From Sva-07 sp963752815 (lineage in GTDB: Bacteria > Actinomycetota > Acidimicrobiia > Acidimicrobiales > Ilumatobacteraceae), in assembly GCA_963752815.1 (NCBI GenBank), contig CAVVZI010000021.1, positions 124,001 to 188,000 on the forward strand: a stretch of DNA of 64,000 nucleotides, given 5' to 3'. The notes beneath the pieces were generated by a model. That model was given only the letters and a program-made list of their open reading frames with translations, was not told where the DNA came from and made no database searches. Each line of letters begins with the position of its first letter. Position 1 is the stretch's first letter. Shown piece after piece: positions 17,836-26,390 of this stretch. The position numbers were made by a program, and so were the translations under genes.

Positions 17836-19450
17836 ATGGCCACGACAACTCACCACATCGAACACGTCGATCACATTCCGGCCGAGGACCTGATCACCGA
17901 CCCGAAACGTCAGCGTTGGATCCTCATCGCGATGATCGTGTCGCTGGTGGCGGTCATCTCGTCGGTCTCGGGCCTCAACGTCGCCCAACAGGACCTGGCC
18001 CTCGACCTCGGCGCCTCGCAGAGCCAGCTCCTGTGGGTCATCAACGGATACACGATCGCCCTCGCCGCGCTGCTCCTGCCGATCGGCGCGATCGGCGACC
18101 GGTGGGGCCGCAAGCACATCCTGCTCGCCGGCCTCACCGTGTTCGCTCTCGCCAACGTCGGCGCCGCGCTCTCGACGACGGTGGAGATGCTGTTGATCGC
18201 CCGAGTGATCGCCGGCATCGGTGCGGCGATGATCATGCCGGTCACCCTGTCGATCATCACCTCGACCTTCCCGGAGGAAGACCGGGCCCGGGCGATCGGC
18301 ATCTGGTCCGGCTTCGCCGGTGCCGGTGGCATCCTCGGCCTGTTCGTCTCGTCGTTCATGATCGACTACTTCACCTGGCCGTGGCTCTTCGCCATGCCGA
18401 TCACCTTCGCCGTGGTGGGCCTGGCGCTCAGCCTGCGCTACGTCGTCAACACCCGTGAGGATCACGGCGGCCGGTTCGACGTCTTCGGTTCGTTCCTGTC
18501 GGCCACTCGCCATCGGCGCCATCGTCCTCGGGATCCACGAAGGCCCCGAGGCCGGTTGGACCAGCCCGCTGGCGGCCACCGGCATCCTCGTCAGCGTGGT
18601 CTCGTTCGCCGTCTTCATCTGGCACGAGCTGCGCATCGAGCACCCGTTGTTCGACATCCGGTTGTTCCGCAACCGCTCGCTCGCCGCAGGCTCGCTCAAC
18701 CTGTTCCTCGTCTTCGCCGTGATGTTCGGCATCTTCCTGGTGCTGATCCAGTTCCTCCAGGCGGTGCTCGGGTTCTCGGCGCTGAAGGCATCGGCCGGGT
18801 TGCTGCCGATGGCGGCGATGATGATGCCCCTGTCGTCGGTCGCCCCGACGCTCGCCAAGAAGTTCGGCACCACCCGGGTGCTGATCACCGGTTCGCTGAT
18901 CTTCGGCCTCGGCCTCGTGATGCTCGCGACGATGGTGTCGGTCGAAGGCGGGTACCTGTCGCTCCTGCCGGGTCTGATGGTGTTCGGCGTCGGCGTCGGC
19001 CTCCTGATGAGCCCGTCGACCGCGGCGATCACCGAGGCGCTGCCGGCCGAGAAGCAGGGCGTCGCGTCGGCGCTGAACGACACGGTGCGTGAACTCGGCG
19101 GTGCCCTCGGCATCGCCCTGCTCGGGTCGCTCATCAACTCGGGCTACCGCTCGAGCGTGTCGTCGGCCACCGAGGGTCTGTCGCCCGAACTGGCCCACCA
19201 GGTCGAAGACGGCATCGGCTCGGCGCTGGCCGCCGGACCGAAGTTGGGCGCCGACGGGCCCGCGATCCTCGACGCCGCTCGTGAAGCGCTCGTCGAGGGT
19301 TGGCAGCACGCGATGTGGTTCGGCGTGGGCCTGGCCGCCATCGGCTTGGTCTTCCTGATCGTGCGTGGACCCCGCGACAACGACACGGACACCGACGACA
19401 ACGCCGACGCCGACCTTCACGTCGGCGACCTCGAACCCGCCAACGCCTGA
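17836..19450 (+). CDS. MFS multidrug efflux transporter, DHA2 family (one frame break)
   Basis: Proton-driven drug exporter of the 14-helix DHA2 type, about 538 aa. Motif A is GDRWGRKHI after helix 2, motif C-like glycine-rich GIWSGFAGAGGILGLF is in helix 5, and a second half runs from LAIGAIVLGIHEGPE through SSVAPTLAKKFGTTRVLI to the end. The tail is acidic (DNDTDTDDNADAD). ATG at 17836 has AGAAGGG 8 nt upstream. One extra base near 18500 (ggccactc) breaks the frame between helices. Divergent from its likely TetR repressor. Confidence 0.85.
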
Positions 19451-19472
19451 CCTTCGCCAGGTCAGCCCCGAC

Positions 19473-19520
19473 GAAGTGTGAGCTCTCGATGCGGATATCC
19501 GCATCGAGAGCTCACACTTC
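19473..19520. repeat. Perfect 48-bp palindrome
   Basis: Both 24-nt arms are exact reverse complements with no spacer: left arm starts GAAGTGTGAGCTCTCGATGC and the centre is GATATC. It lies 22 nt after the MFS stop and holds the last three codons (Glu, Val, stop) of the convergent DUF454 gene. It may serve as a bidirectional terminator by forming a cruciform or hairpin, but it lacks a loop and T-run. It may also be a mobile palindromic element. Confidence 0.8.
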
Positions 19521-20282
19521 TCGTGTCTCTGGGGTCGAAGTACGGCTGGCCTTCGTGCCGGCGGTTGATGCTGCGGTTCGGCTGGCCCGGCGATGCAGCC
19601 GACCGGTCCGCTCGGCCCATGCCTCGAACACGAGGGTGAAACCGGGCGGCACCGACGCGAGCAGCGCGAGCACGAGCGTCTTGCTTCCCCAGCGCAGGCG
19701 CTTCGCGGCGAACAGCGTGACCACGAAATACACGAGCACGACCACGCCGTGGATCATCCCGAAGATCTGCACGCCGGCCTCCGACCCGCTCCCGATGTGC
19801 TTGACGGCCATTCCGACGAGCAGACCGAGCCACGTGATCGCCTCGGCGATGGCGGCGAACCGGAACCACCGTGCCTCCCTCGGCAGCTCACGATTCGAGT
19901 TGCCGTCCGGCCGGGTCGGCACTCGCCACAGGATCCAGACGATGCCGACTGCGCCGGCGGCGAGGATGATCGTGCGGAGGATCCAACCGCTGGTGGCGAG
20001 GAACGCGCTCAGCGAACACACGACCGCGATCGACGAGATCGCCGCGGTCTTCGCGGAGCGTGGCATGCCGAGCCCCGATCGATAGTCCCGAACCATCGGA
20101 CCGATACCGGGCCGATCGAGGACCCATTGTTCGAATCGTGGGCTCGACTTCGAGAAGCACCAGGCGGCGACGATGAAGAAGACGGTCGTCGGCAGGCCCG
20201 GAACGACGATGCCGATGGTGCCGACCGCGACGGCGACCCACCCGAACGCGAACCACATCCCGCGGGTCAGACGTCCGGACAT
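19512..20282 (-). CDS. DUF454-DUF3817 fusion integral membrane protein
   Basis: A 256-aa membrane protein with two recognisable halves. Residues 1-95 are a YbaN-type DUF454 domain (GIVVPGLPTTVFFIVAAWCF, then WVLDRPGIGPMVRDYR). Residues 135-230 are a DUF3817 domain (RFAAIAEAITWLGLLVGMAVKH to VYFVVTLFAAKR), a family of small integral membrane proteins. Neither has a known function. The last codons fall inside the 48-bp palindrome, so the tail (STPETREV) may have been altered when that element arose. The tRNA-Leu gene follows 78 nt from its start on the opposite strand. Confidence 0.78.
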   Translation of the reverse strand: MSGRLTRGMWFAFGWVAVAVGTIGIVVPGLPTTVFFIVAAWCFSKSSPRFEQWVLDRPGIGPMVRDYRSGLGMPRSAKTAAISSIAVVCSLSAFLATSGWILRTIILAAGAVGIVWILWRVPTRPDGNSNRELPREARWFRFAAIAEAITWLGLLVGMAVKHIGSGSEAGVQIFGMIHGVVVLVYFVVTLFAAKRLRWGSKTLVLALLASVPPGFTLVFEAWAERTGRLHRRASRTAASTAGTKASRTSTPETREV

Positions 20283-20360
20283 CGGATGGCAGGTTACGGG
20301 GCGGCCGCAGGGACTCCGCGCCGGCGGGACACGTAGTCTCTGACCGTCTCTGGACGCACC

Positions 20361-20449
20361 GCCCGGGTGGCGAAACTGGCAGACGCGGGGGGCTTAAACC
20401 CCCCTGGATCGCGAGATCCATGCGGGTTCGATCCCCGCCCCGGGCACCA
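20361..20449 (+). tRNA. tRNA-Leu(UAA)
   Basis: Class II tRNA with acceptor stem GCCCGGG / CCCGGGC, discriminator A and encoded CCA (20447-20449). The anticodon loop CTTAAAC gives anticodon TAA at 20395-20397. A long variable arm with GGATC / GATCC stem and a TTCGATC T-loop complete the leucine pattern. Confidence 0.95.
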
Positions 20450-20552
20450 TCACTGACCATGACGATCGTTGTGGCCACACGTTGCCGACCACCTCCGGCA
20501 AACCCTTGAGCCCGCCGCACATGAAGAGGCCGAAGTTTCTCTTGCTCACGTA

Positions 20553-20573
20553 TTCATCATACGATATGTTGAA
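20553..20573. promoter_or_regulatory. Palindromic operator upstream of sugar operon
   Basis: A 21-bp palindrome with arms TTCATCATA and TATGTTGAA around CGA (one mismatched pair), 75 nt before the binding-protein start. The core ATCATACGATA resembles sites of FadR-subfamily (FCD) GntR regulators. The operon's last gene encodes such a regulator, so autoregulation of the operon is a reasonable inference. Confidence 0.6.
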
Positions 20574-20647
20574 TGGCGAGGATCGATCGATGAGGAGTTC
20601 GGGGACATCGATGGCGGTCCGCTTCACAACCTGATTCGGGGGGAAAC

Positions 20648-21820
20648 ATGTTCAATCGCCATGCTGTTCGGTTCGCACTCGTCGCCGGCCTTGTGCTCGC
20701 GGCTTCGGCGTGCGGCTCCGACGACGACTCATCGTCCGACGGCACGACCGCTCCTGCGGCGACCGAGGCCGTCACCACCGCAGCCGGCCGACAGCCAGCC
20801 GACACTGCGGCCGCCGACACTGCGGCCGCCGGCACCGAGCCGGCGACCGAGGGGACCGACTCAGGTTCGGGCCAACAGGTCGCGGAGACGTCCGGTGACG
20901 GATGCACGTTCGATCAATACGCCGGTGGGGTCGACGAGGTCGACCTTGCCAGCGCGACGATCGGGTTCGCCCAGTCCGAGCGTGAGGCGAACCCGTTCCG
21001 CATCGCCGAGACCCAGTCGATCCGTGACGAGGCCGAAGCACGCGGCATCGATCTCATCGTCACGAACGCCGAGTCGGACCTCAACAAGGAGATCTCCGAC
21101 ATCCAGGGAATGGTCGACCAGGGCGTCGACGCGCTGATCATCTCGCCCTTGAACAGCGAGGGCCTCGACCCCGCACTCGACTACGCCAAGGAAAAGGGCG
21201 TGCCGATCATGACGATCGATCGATTGCTCACGACCAAGACGGCGTGCGAGGACTACATCGGATGGGTCGGCTCCGACTTCGTGGAACAGGGTCGTCGTGC
21301 GGCCGATGCGATGGTCAGGGAGACCGGCGGCGAGGGCAAGCTCGCCATCCTGCTCGGAGCACCTGGCGTGAACGTCACGACGGATCGCAACGACGGGTTC
21401 CTCGAACGTCTCGAGGAACTCGACACCAACATCGAGATCGTTGCCCAACAAGCGGCGAACTACGAGCGGGCCATGGGTCAGACGGTCACTGAACAGCTGA
21501 TCGCCAACGACCCGGACATCACCGCGATCTACGCCCACAACGACGAAATGGCGCTCGGCGCCGTCGCGGCGCTGCAGGCTGCCGGGAAGGCACCGGGCGA
21601 CGTCAAGATCATCACGATCGACGGAACGCAGGGAGCCGTGCAGGGAATCATCGACGGATGGGTGGCTGGCGTCATCGAGTCGAATCCCCGGTTCGGGCCG
21701 CTCGCCTTCCAGGCCTTGGAGGACTTCTACAGCGGCGCCGGCGTTCCCGAGGTGACGATCATCTCCGACAAGGAGTACACCAAGGACAACGCCGAGGCCG
21801 AGCTGGCCAACGCCTACTGA
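20648..21820 (+). CDS. Sugar ABC transporter substrate-binding lipoprotein (YtfQ/RbsB-like)
   Basis: Extracytoplasmic sugar-binding protein, 390 aa. The signal peptide ends in lipobox LAASAC with lipidated Cys22, followed by a Ser/Thr/Ala-rich tether to about residue 85. The Peripla_BP_4 fold follows: TIGFAQSEREANPFRIAE, then GVDALIISPLNSEGLDPAL, a YtfQ-like YIGWVGSDFVEQGRRA, and AIYAHNDEMALGA. First gene of a seven-gene operon. A strong hairpin after its stop would let it be made in excess over the transporter. Ligand is a sugar or sugar acid by family, not resolved further. Confidence 0.87.
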   Translation: MFNRHAVRFALVAGLVLAASACGSDDDSSSDGTTAPAATEAVTTAAGRQPADTAAADTAAAGTEPATEGTDSGSGQQVAETSGDGCTFDQYAGGVDEVDLASATIGFAQSEREANPFRIAETQSIRDEAEARGIDLIVTNAESDLNKEISDIQGMVDQGVDALIISPLNSEGLDPALDYAKEKGVPIMTIDRLLTTKTACEDYIGWVGSDFVEQGRRAADAMVRETGGEGKLAILLGAPGVNVTTDRNDGFLERLEELDTNIEIVAQQAANYERAMGQTVTEQLIANDPDITAIYAHNDEMALGAVAALQAAGKAPGDVKIITIDGTQGAVQGIIDGWVAGVIESNPRFGPLAFQALEDFYSGAGVPEVTIISDKEYTKDNAEAELANAY

Positions 21821-21827
21821 GCGATCC

Positions 21828-21854
21828 GTGGGACAGCCGGGCCGGCTGTCCCAC
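21828..21854 (+). terminator. Intra-operon hairpin after binding-protein gene
   Basis: Stem of 12 bp, GTGGGACAGCCG paired with CGGCTGTCCCAC around a GGC loop, 8 nt after the binding-protein stop and 39 nt before the ATPase start. No T-run follows, so it is better read as a partial terminator or 3'-end stabiliser than as a full stop. Confidence 0.7.
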
Positions 21855-21892
21855 GACTTCGCTCGGCGGATCGAACGACCACACTCACACCC

Positions 21893-23434
21893 ATGGAGCC
21901 AGTACTCACGGCCGACGGAGTTTCGAAGCGCTTCGGCGGTGTCACCGCGCTCGACGACGTCGCACTCGACCTGTTTCCCGGAGAAGTCCACGCACTCGTC
22001 GGCGAGAACGGCGCCGGCAAGTCCACCCTCATCAAGGTCCTGACCGGCGCCTACCACGCCGACGAGGGTCAGATCACCTATCTCGGCGAACCGGTCTCAC
22101 TGTCTTCCCCGCGCGACGCCTGGGACATCGGCATCAGCACGACGTTCCAGGAGATCACGCTCGTGCCGTTGATGTCGGTGGCGCGGAACCTCTACCTGGG
22201 CAACGAACCGCGAGGCCGGTGGGGGCTCCTCGCCGTCGACCAGATGAACCACGCGGCGGCCGCACTGTTGCACCGCTACGGCATCGACATCGACGTCCGC
22301 CGCCCCGTGCGGTCGTTCGGTGCGGGTGTCCAACAGATGATCGCGATCGTGCGTGCGGTGTCGACCGATGCGCGGGTGGTCATCCTCGACGAGCCGACGG
22401 CCTCGCTCGAGCCGCGGGAGATCGCGCGTGTCTTCGATGTCATCGGTCGCCTGAAGGCGGCAGGGGTGGCGCTGCTGTTCGTCAGCCACAACCTCGACGA
22501 GGTCTTCGCCATCTCGGACCGCATCACGATCCTTCGTGACGGTCGACGCGCCCGCACGAGCCCGATCGCGGCGACGAGCAAGCTCGAGGTCATCGCGACG
22601 ATGCTCGGCCGAGACATCGCGGAGGTTCGGGCCGAGGGTCTCACCAGCTTCGATCGGCGGCAGCGGATCGGCGACGAGGTCCTGCTCGAAGCGTCGGGGC
22701 TCGACCGTCGGCACCAGTTGCACGACGTGAGCCTGAACGTGCATCCGGGTGACGTGCTCGGCCTCGCCGGCCTGCTCGGCTCCGGCCGGTCGGAAACGGT
22801 CAAGGCGATCTTCGGCACCCAACGTGTCGATGGCGGACGCGTCGCCGTCGCCGGCCGACGGGTGCGCACGGGATCGCCACGCGCCTCGCTCGCCGCCGGG
22901 ACCGTGCTGCTCCCCGAGGATCGCAAGGCCGAAGGCATCGTCCCGACGATGTCGGTGCGGGACAACATCGCCCTGATGGCCATGCCGCGGGTCAGCCGGT
23001 TCGGATTCGTTTCCCGCCGCCGCGTCGACCGCCTCGTCAACGAGTTCATCGCCCGACTCGGCATCAAGACGTCCGGTGGTCGCCAGAACATCGGCCAGCT
23101 CTCGGGCGGCAACCAGCAGAAGGCGCTCCTCGCCCGGCTCCTGTGCACCGACCCCCAGGTCCTGCTGCTCGACGAACCGACCCGGGGGATCGACATCGGG
23201 GCCAAGGCGGAGGTGCAGTCACTCGTCCAACAACTGGCCGACCAGGGTCGCGGGATCGTGTTGATCTCCTCGGAGCTGGAAGACGTGATCGAGGGATCGA
23301 CCCGTGTGGTCGTGCTCAAGGACGGTGCCGTCGTCGGCGAGCTCGAACGGGACGAGATCGACGAACACCGGATCATGGAGCTGATGGCGAGCCACACGAG
23401 CGACGCCCAGACCCGGGCCGAGGGCGATCCGTGA
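21893..23434 (+). CDS. Sugar ABC transporter ATP-binding protein (RbsA/MglA type)
   Basis: Double-cassette ATPase of the carbohydrate uptake transporter 2 class, 513 aa. Cassette 1 carries Walker A GENGAGKST and Walker B VVILDEPTASLE; its signature is degenerate (FGAGVQQM). Cassette 2 has the degenerate GLLGSGRSE loop normal for this class, signature LSGGNQQK and Walker B VLLLDEPTRGID. It would energise the two permeases encoded next; its stop overlaps the first permease start by four bases. Confidence 0.92.
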   Translation: MEPVLTADGVSKRFGGVTALDDVALDLFPGEVHALVGENGAGKSTLIKVLTGAYHADEGQITYLGEPVSLSSPRDAWDIGISTTFQEITLVPLMSVARNLYLGNEPRGRWGLLAVDQMNHAAAALLHRYGIDIDVRRPVRSFGAGVQQMIAIVRAVSTDARVVILDEPTASLEPREIARVFDVIGRLKAAGVALLFVSHNLDEVFAISDRITILRDGRRARTSPIAATSKLEVIATMLGRDIAEVRAEGLTSFDRRQRIGDEVLLEASGLDRRHQLHDVSLNVHPGDVLGLAGLLGSGRSETVKAIFGTQRVDGGRVAVAGRRVRTGSPRASLAAGTVLLPEDRKAEGIVPTMSVRDNIALMAMPRVSRFGFVSRRRVDRLVNEFIARLGIKTSGGRQNIGQLSGGNQQKALLARLLCTDPQVLLLDEPTRGIDIGAKAEVQSLVQQLADQGRGIVLISSELEDVIEGSTRVVVLKDGAVVGELERDEIDEHRIMELMASHTSDAQTRAEGDP

Positions 23435-24384
23435 CCACCACCGAGATGGTCGGTCAGTGGCGCACCGAGGTGACCCTGCGCACCCACGGCGTGTACGCGG
23501 CCCTCGGGATCATGATCGCGTTCAACATGTTGTTCACCCCCAACTTCGCCACGCTGAGCAACCTGCGCCTGCAGCTCGTGCAGGTGACGCCGGTCGTGAT
23601 CGTCGCGCTCGGCATGGCCGTGGTCGTCGCGACAGGCGGCATCGACCTGTCGGTCGGAGCGGTCATGGCACTGTCGGCCGCCACGCTCGCGGCGGTCATC
23701 GATCACGGCGCGTGGATCGCGATGGGGGTGGCACTCGTCGCGGGGATCCTGGCCGGACTGTTCAACGGACTGCTCGTGGGCGTCGTCCGCGTCCAACCGA
23801 TCGTCGCCACGCTCGGACTCTTCATCGCCGGGCGCGGCCTTGCGCTGATGATCGCGGATGGTCGCCTGACCGAGATCTTCGACCCGACGATCCGTTCGAT
23901 CGGGACCAAGCAGATCATCGGTGGATTGCAGGTCGGCGTCCTCGTGGCCATCGGCCTCACCGTGATCGTCGGCGTGCTGATGCGATCGACCATCTTCGGC
24001 AAACGGGTGGTGGCGATCGGCGGGAGCCCTCAGGCCGCCCGCACCGCCGGCCTGCCGGTCCGCCGCTCGCTGATCTTCGTCTACATCCTCTCCGGTGCGT
24101 TGGCAGCCGTCGCAGGCATCGTCGCCTCCGCGCGCTCGGGTGCATCCGACCCCTCGTTCGTCGGGCTCCTGATCGAGCTCAGCGCCATCACGGCCGTGGT
24201 CGTGGGTGGCACATCGCTCGCCGGTGGGGAGATCAGGGTGGCCGGCACCGTTGCGGGAGCTCTGCTGATGCAACTGATCTTCGCCACGTTGATCCGCCAC
24301 GACCTGTCCGACGCGGACGCCCGGATGGTGCAGGCGGTCATCATCGTCGCCGCGGTCTACATCCAACGGGACCGGCTCCGATGA
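23431..24384 (+). CDS. Sugar ABC transporter permease (RbsC family), first
   Basis: Inner-membrane permease of 317 aa with about eight hydrophobic helices. The RbsC-family signature VVATGGIDLSVGAVMAL is at about residues 67-83, and the cytoplasmic EAA-like loop region GGSPQAARTAGLPVRR couples to the ATPase. GTG at 23431 overlaps the ATPase stop (GTGA); the gene then overlaps the second permease by ATGA. Together the two permeases form the heterodimeric channel. Confidence 0.9.
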   Translation: MTTTEMVGQWRTEVTLRTHGVYAALGIMIAFNMLFTPNFATLSNLRLQLVQVTPVVIVALGMAVVVATGGIDLSVGAVMALSAATLAAVIDHGAWIAMGVALVAGILAGLFNGLLVGVVRVQPIVATLGLFIAGRGLALMIADGRLTEIFDPTIRSIGTKQIIGGLQVGVLVAIGLTVIVGVLMRSTIFGKRVVAIGGSPQAARTAGLPVRRSLIFVYILSGALAAVAGIVASARSGASDPSFVGLLIELSAITAVVVGGTSLAGGEIRVAGTVAGALLMQLIFATLIRHDLSDADARMVQAVIIVAAVYIQRDRLR

Positions 24385-25400
24385 CGATCGACACGACCAC
24401 CCGGGTACCGGACGACGGCCCGCTCGACGATGTCGCGGCGCATTGGTCGCGAGGATCCGTGACGTCGCTGATCCAGCGGTCGGCGGCGGCGATCGTGCTC
24501 GTCGTGGTCGTGCTGCTGGGCGTGGTCCTCTTCGGCTCGAAGTTCGCCTCCACGGCGAACTTCGCCAACCTGGCGGTCTCGTCCTCGTTCCTCGCCATCG
24601 TCGCCATCGGCATGACGTTCGTCATCATCAGCGGGGGCATCGACCTGTCCGTGGGCTCGATGTACGCGCTCGCCGCCGTACTGGCCGCGTACGGGTCGCA
24701 GTGGGGATCCTTCGTCGGCATCGCGTTGCCGCTCGTCGTGTGCGGTGCGCTCGGTCTCGTCCAGGGCACGTTGATCGGCCGCCTCGGCATGCCACCGTTC
24801 ATCATCACCCTGGCCGGACTGCTGTTCGCTCGAGGCCTCGCGTTCAAGGTGTCCGACAACGGCAACAAGACGTATCTGATCGGGGAGGACCGGTGGATGA
24901 AGGTCCTCGGCCAGGGACGCTGGTTCGGAGTCGGCATCCCGGTCGTGATCGCGCTCGTCGTCTTCGCCGCCGGCTCGGTACTGCTCAACCGCACGCGGTT
25001 CGGACAGTCGGTGTTCGCCATCGGCGGATCGGAGGAGGCGGCGAACCTGATGGGTCTGCGAGTCGCCCGGGTCAAGATGTTGCTGTACACGTTGACGGGC
25101 GCGCTGAGCGGGTTGGCCGGCATGCTCGTCGCCTCCCGTTCGTCATCGGGTCTGTCGACGATCGGGGGCGGACTCGAGTTGGAAGCCATCGCCGCGGTCG
25201 TGATCGGGGGAACGCTGCTCACCGGGGGAGCGGGCGGCCTGACGGGAACGATGGTCGGCGTGCTGCTCCTCGGTGTGATCCAGAACCTGATCAACCAGGT
25301 CGGCACGCTCCGATCGTTCCACCAGCAGGTGGTGAGCGGGTTGTTCCTCGTCGTCGTGGTGACGGCCCAGACGATCGTCGGCCGACGGGAGCAGTCATGA
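24381..25400 (+). CDS. Sugar ABC transporter permease (RbsC family), second
   Basis: Second permease subunit, 339 aa, with a 30-residue hydrophilic N-terminus and about nine hydrophobic helices. Family signature FVIISGGIDLSVGSMYAL and coupling loop GGSEEAANLMGLRVAR are clear. ATG at 24381 overlaps the preceding stop, and its own stop overlaps the oxidoreductase start, so translation of this run is tightly coupled. Confidence 0.9.
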   Translation: MTIDTTTRVPDDGPLDDVAAHWSRGSVTSLIQRSAAAIVLVVVVLLGVVLFGSKFASTANFANLAVSSSFLAIVAIGMTFVIISGGIDLSVGSMYALAAVLAAYGSQWGSFVGIALPLVVCGALGLVQGTLIGRLGMPPFIITLAGLLFARGLAFKVSDNGNKTYLIGEDRWMKVLGQGRWFGVGIPVVIALVVFAAGSVLLNRTRFGQSVFAIGGSEEAANLMGLRVARVKMLLYTLTGALSGLAGMLVASRSSSGLSTIGGGLELEAIAAVVIGGTLLTGGAGGLTGTMVGVLLLGVIQNLINQVGTLRSFHQQVVSGLFLVVVVTAQTIVGRREQS

Positions 25401-26380
25401 CCAGACGGGTACGCGTCGCCGTGGTGGGCACGGGCGAATGGTGGGGTCGCGAACATGCGCGGGTCTTCGCCGCACGAGACGACGTCGAACTCTGTGCGAT
25501 CGTCGGGCGGACGGCCGAGAAGACAGAACGGCGGGCCACCGAGTTCGCCACGAGGCCGTATGTCGACCTCGACGAGATGCTCGACGAGCAGGTGCCCGAT
25601 CTCGTGTCGCTGTGTCTGCCGAACGAAGGTCACTACGACACCACACTGCGCGTGATCGAGGCCGGCTTTCCGCTGCTCGTGGAAAAGCCCCTCGTCTTCG
25701 ACCTGGAGGAGGCCGACAGTCTCCTCGCCGAGGCCGCCTCACGCGAGTTGTTCTTCGCCATCAACTTCAACCACCGCTACGCACGACCCGTGCAGATGGC
25801 CCACGACGCAATCGCGTCCGGAACGCTCGGGCCCATCTCGTTCGCGACCTGGCGCTTCGGCGGCGAGTCCGGCACGAGTGCCCACCCGCACGCCAATCTG
25901 ATCGAGACCCAATGCCACGGGTTCGACATGCTCGAGCACCTGTGCGGACCGATCGAGTCGGTGAGCGCGCACATGCACGATCCGAGCGGACACGCCTTCA
26001 GCACCATGGCGGTCGCGCTCACGTTCGAGTCCGGTGCCGTGGGCGCGCTCGTCGGGTCGTACGACTCGTCGTACGCCTACCCCGAGACCCACTACCTGGA
26101 GGTCAACGGCGCGCTCGGTCGCGTGCAGGTCGTGGACACCGTCAAGCGGTTCACGCACTCGACGGCCGGAGACGAGACGCGGCAGGTGTGGGAAGCCGGC
26201 TACTTCAACGACCGCGATCGCGACTTCGACCACATGTTCGAGTCGCACCTCGACGACCTGCTGGTTGCACTCCGTGAGGGCGACGACCCGCCGATCCACG
26301 CCCGGGCCGGGCGCCGCGCCCTGTTGCTCGCCGATGCCTGCATCCGTTCCTTCGACGAAGGTCGACGGGTGACCGTGTGA
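25397..26380 (+). CDS. Gfo/Idh/MocA family oxidoreductase
   Basis: NAD(P)-dependent sugar dehydrogenase of 327 aa. The N-terminal Rossmann motif is VVGTGEWWGREHARVF (GxGxxG-like, residues 11-16), the family EKP motif is LLVEKPLVF (Glu96-Pro98), and the active-site lysine and conserved NFNHRYARP follow. In this operon it would oxidise the imported sugar, producing a lactone or keto-sugar that the neighbouring dehydratase pathway then consumes; that order is inference. Confidence 0.88.
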   Translation: MTRRVRVAVVGTGEWWGREHARVFAARDDVELCAIVGRTAEKTERRATEFATRPYVDLDEMLDEQVPDLVSLCLPNEGHYDTTLRVIEAGFPLLVEKPLVFDLEEADSLLAEAASRELFFAINFNHRYARPVQMAHDAIASGTLGPISFATWRFGGESGTSAHPHANLIETQCHGFDMLEHLCGPIESVSAHMHDPSGHAFSTMAVALTFESGAVGALVGSYDSSYAYPETHYLEVNGALGRVQVVDTVKRFTHSTAGDETRQVWEAGYFNDRDRDFDHMFESHLDDLLVALREGDDPPIHARAGRRALLLADACIRSFDEGRRVTV

Positions 26381-26390
26381 GCGGGCCGCC

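Noticed and set aside
16142..17848. A single 568-aa minus-strand frame joining TetR-like and TauD-like sequence
   Set aside because: The two halves are separate proteins; the join exists only because a frame break in the TetR gene removed its stop from this phase. The dioxygenase has its own ATG at 16993.
17596..19137. Long minus-strand frames opposite the MFS gene, and similar ones opposite the transporter operons (22276-24366, 32475-34124)
   Set aside because: Antisense shadows of high-GC codon bias with no recognisable domain and low-complexity His/Arg/Asp composition.
20394..20627. A 77-aa minus-strand frame over the tRNA
   Set aside because: It reads through tRNA-Leu; the GAGIEPA-type peptide is the usual false translation of a tRNA 3' half.
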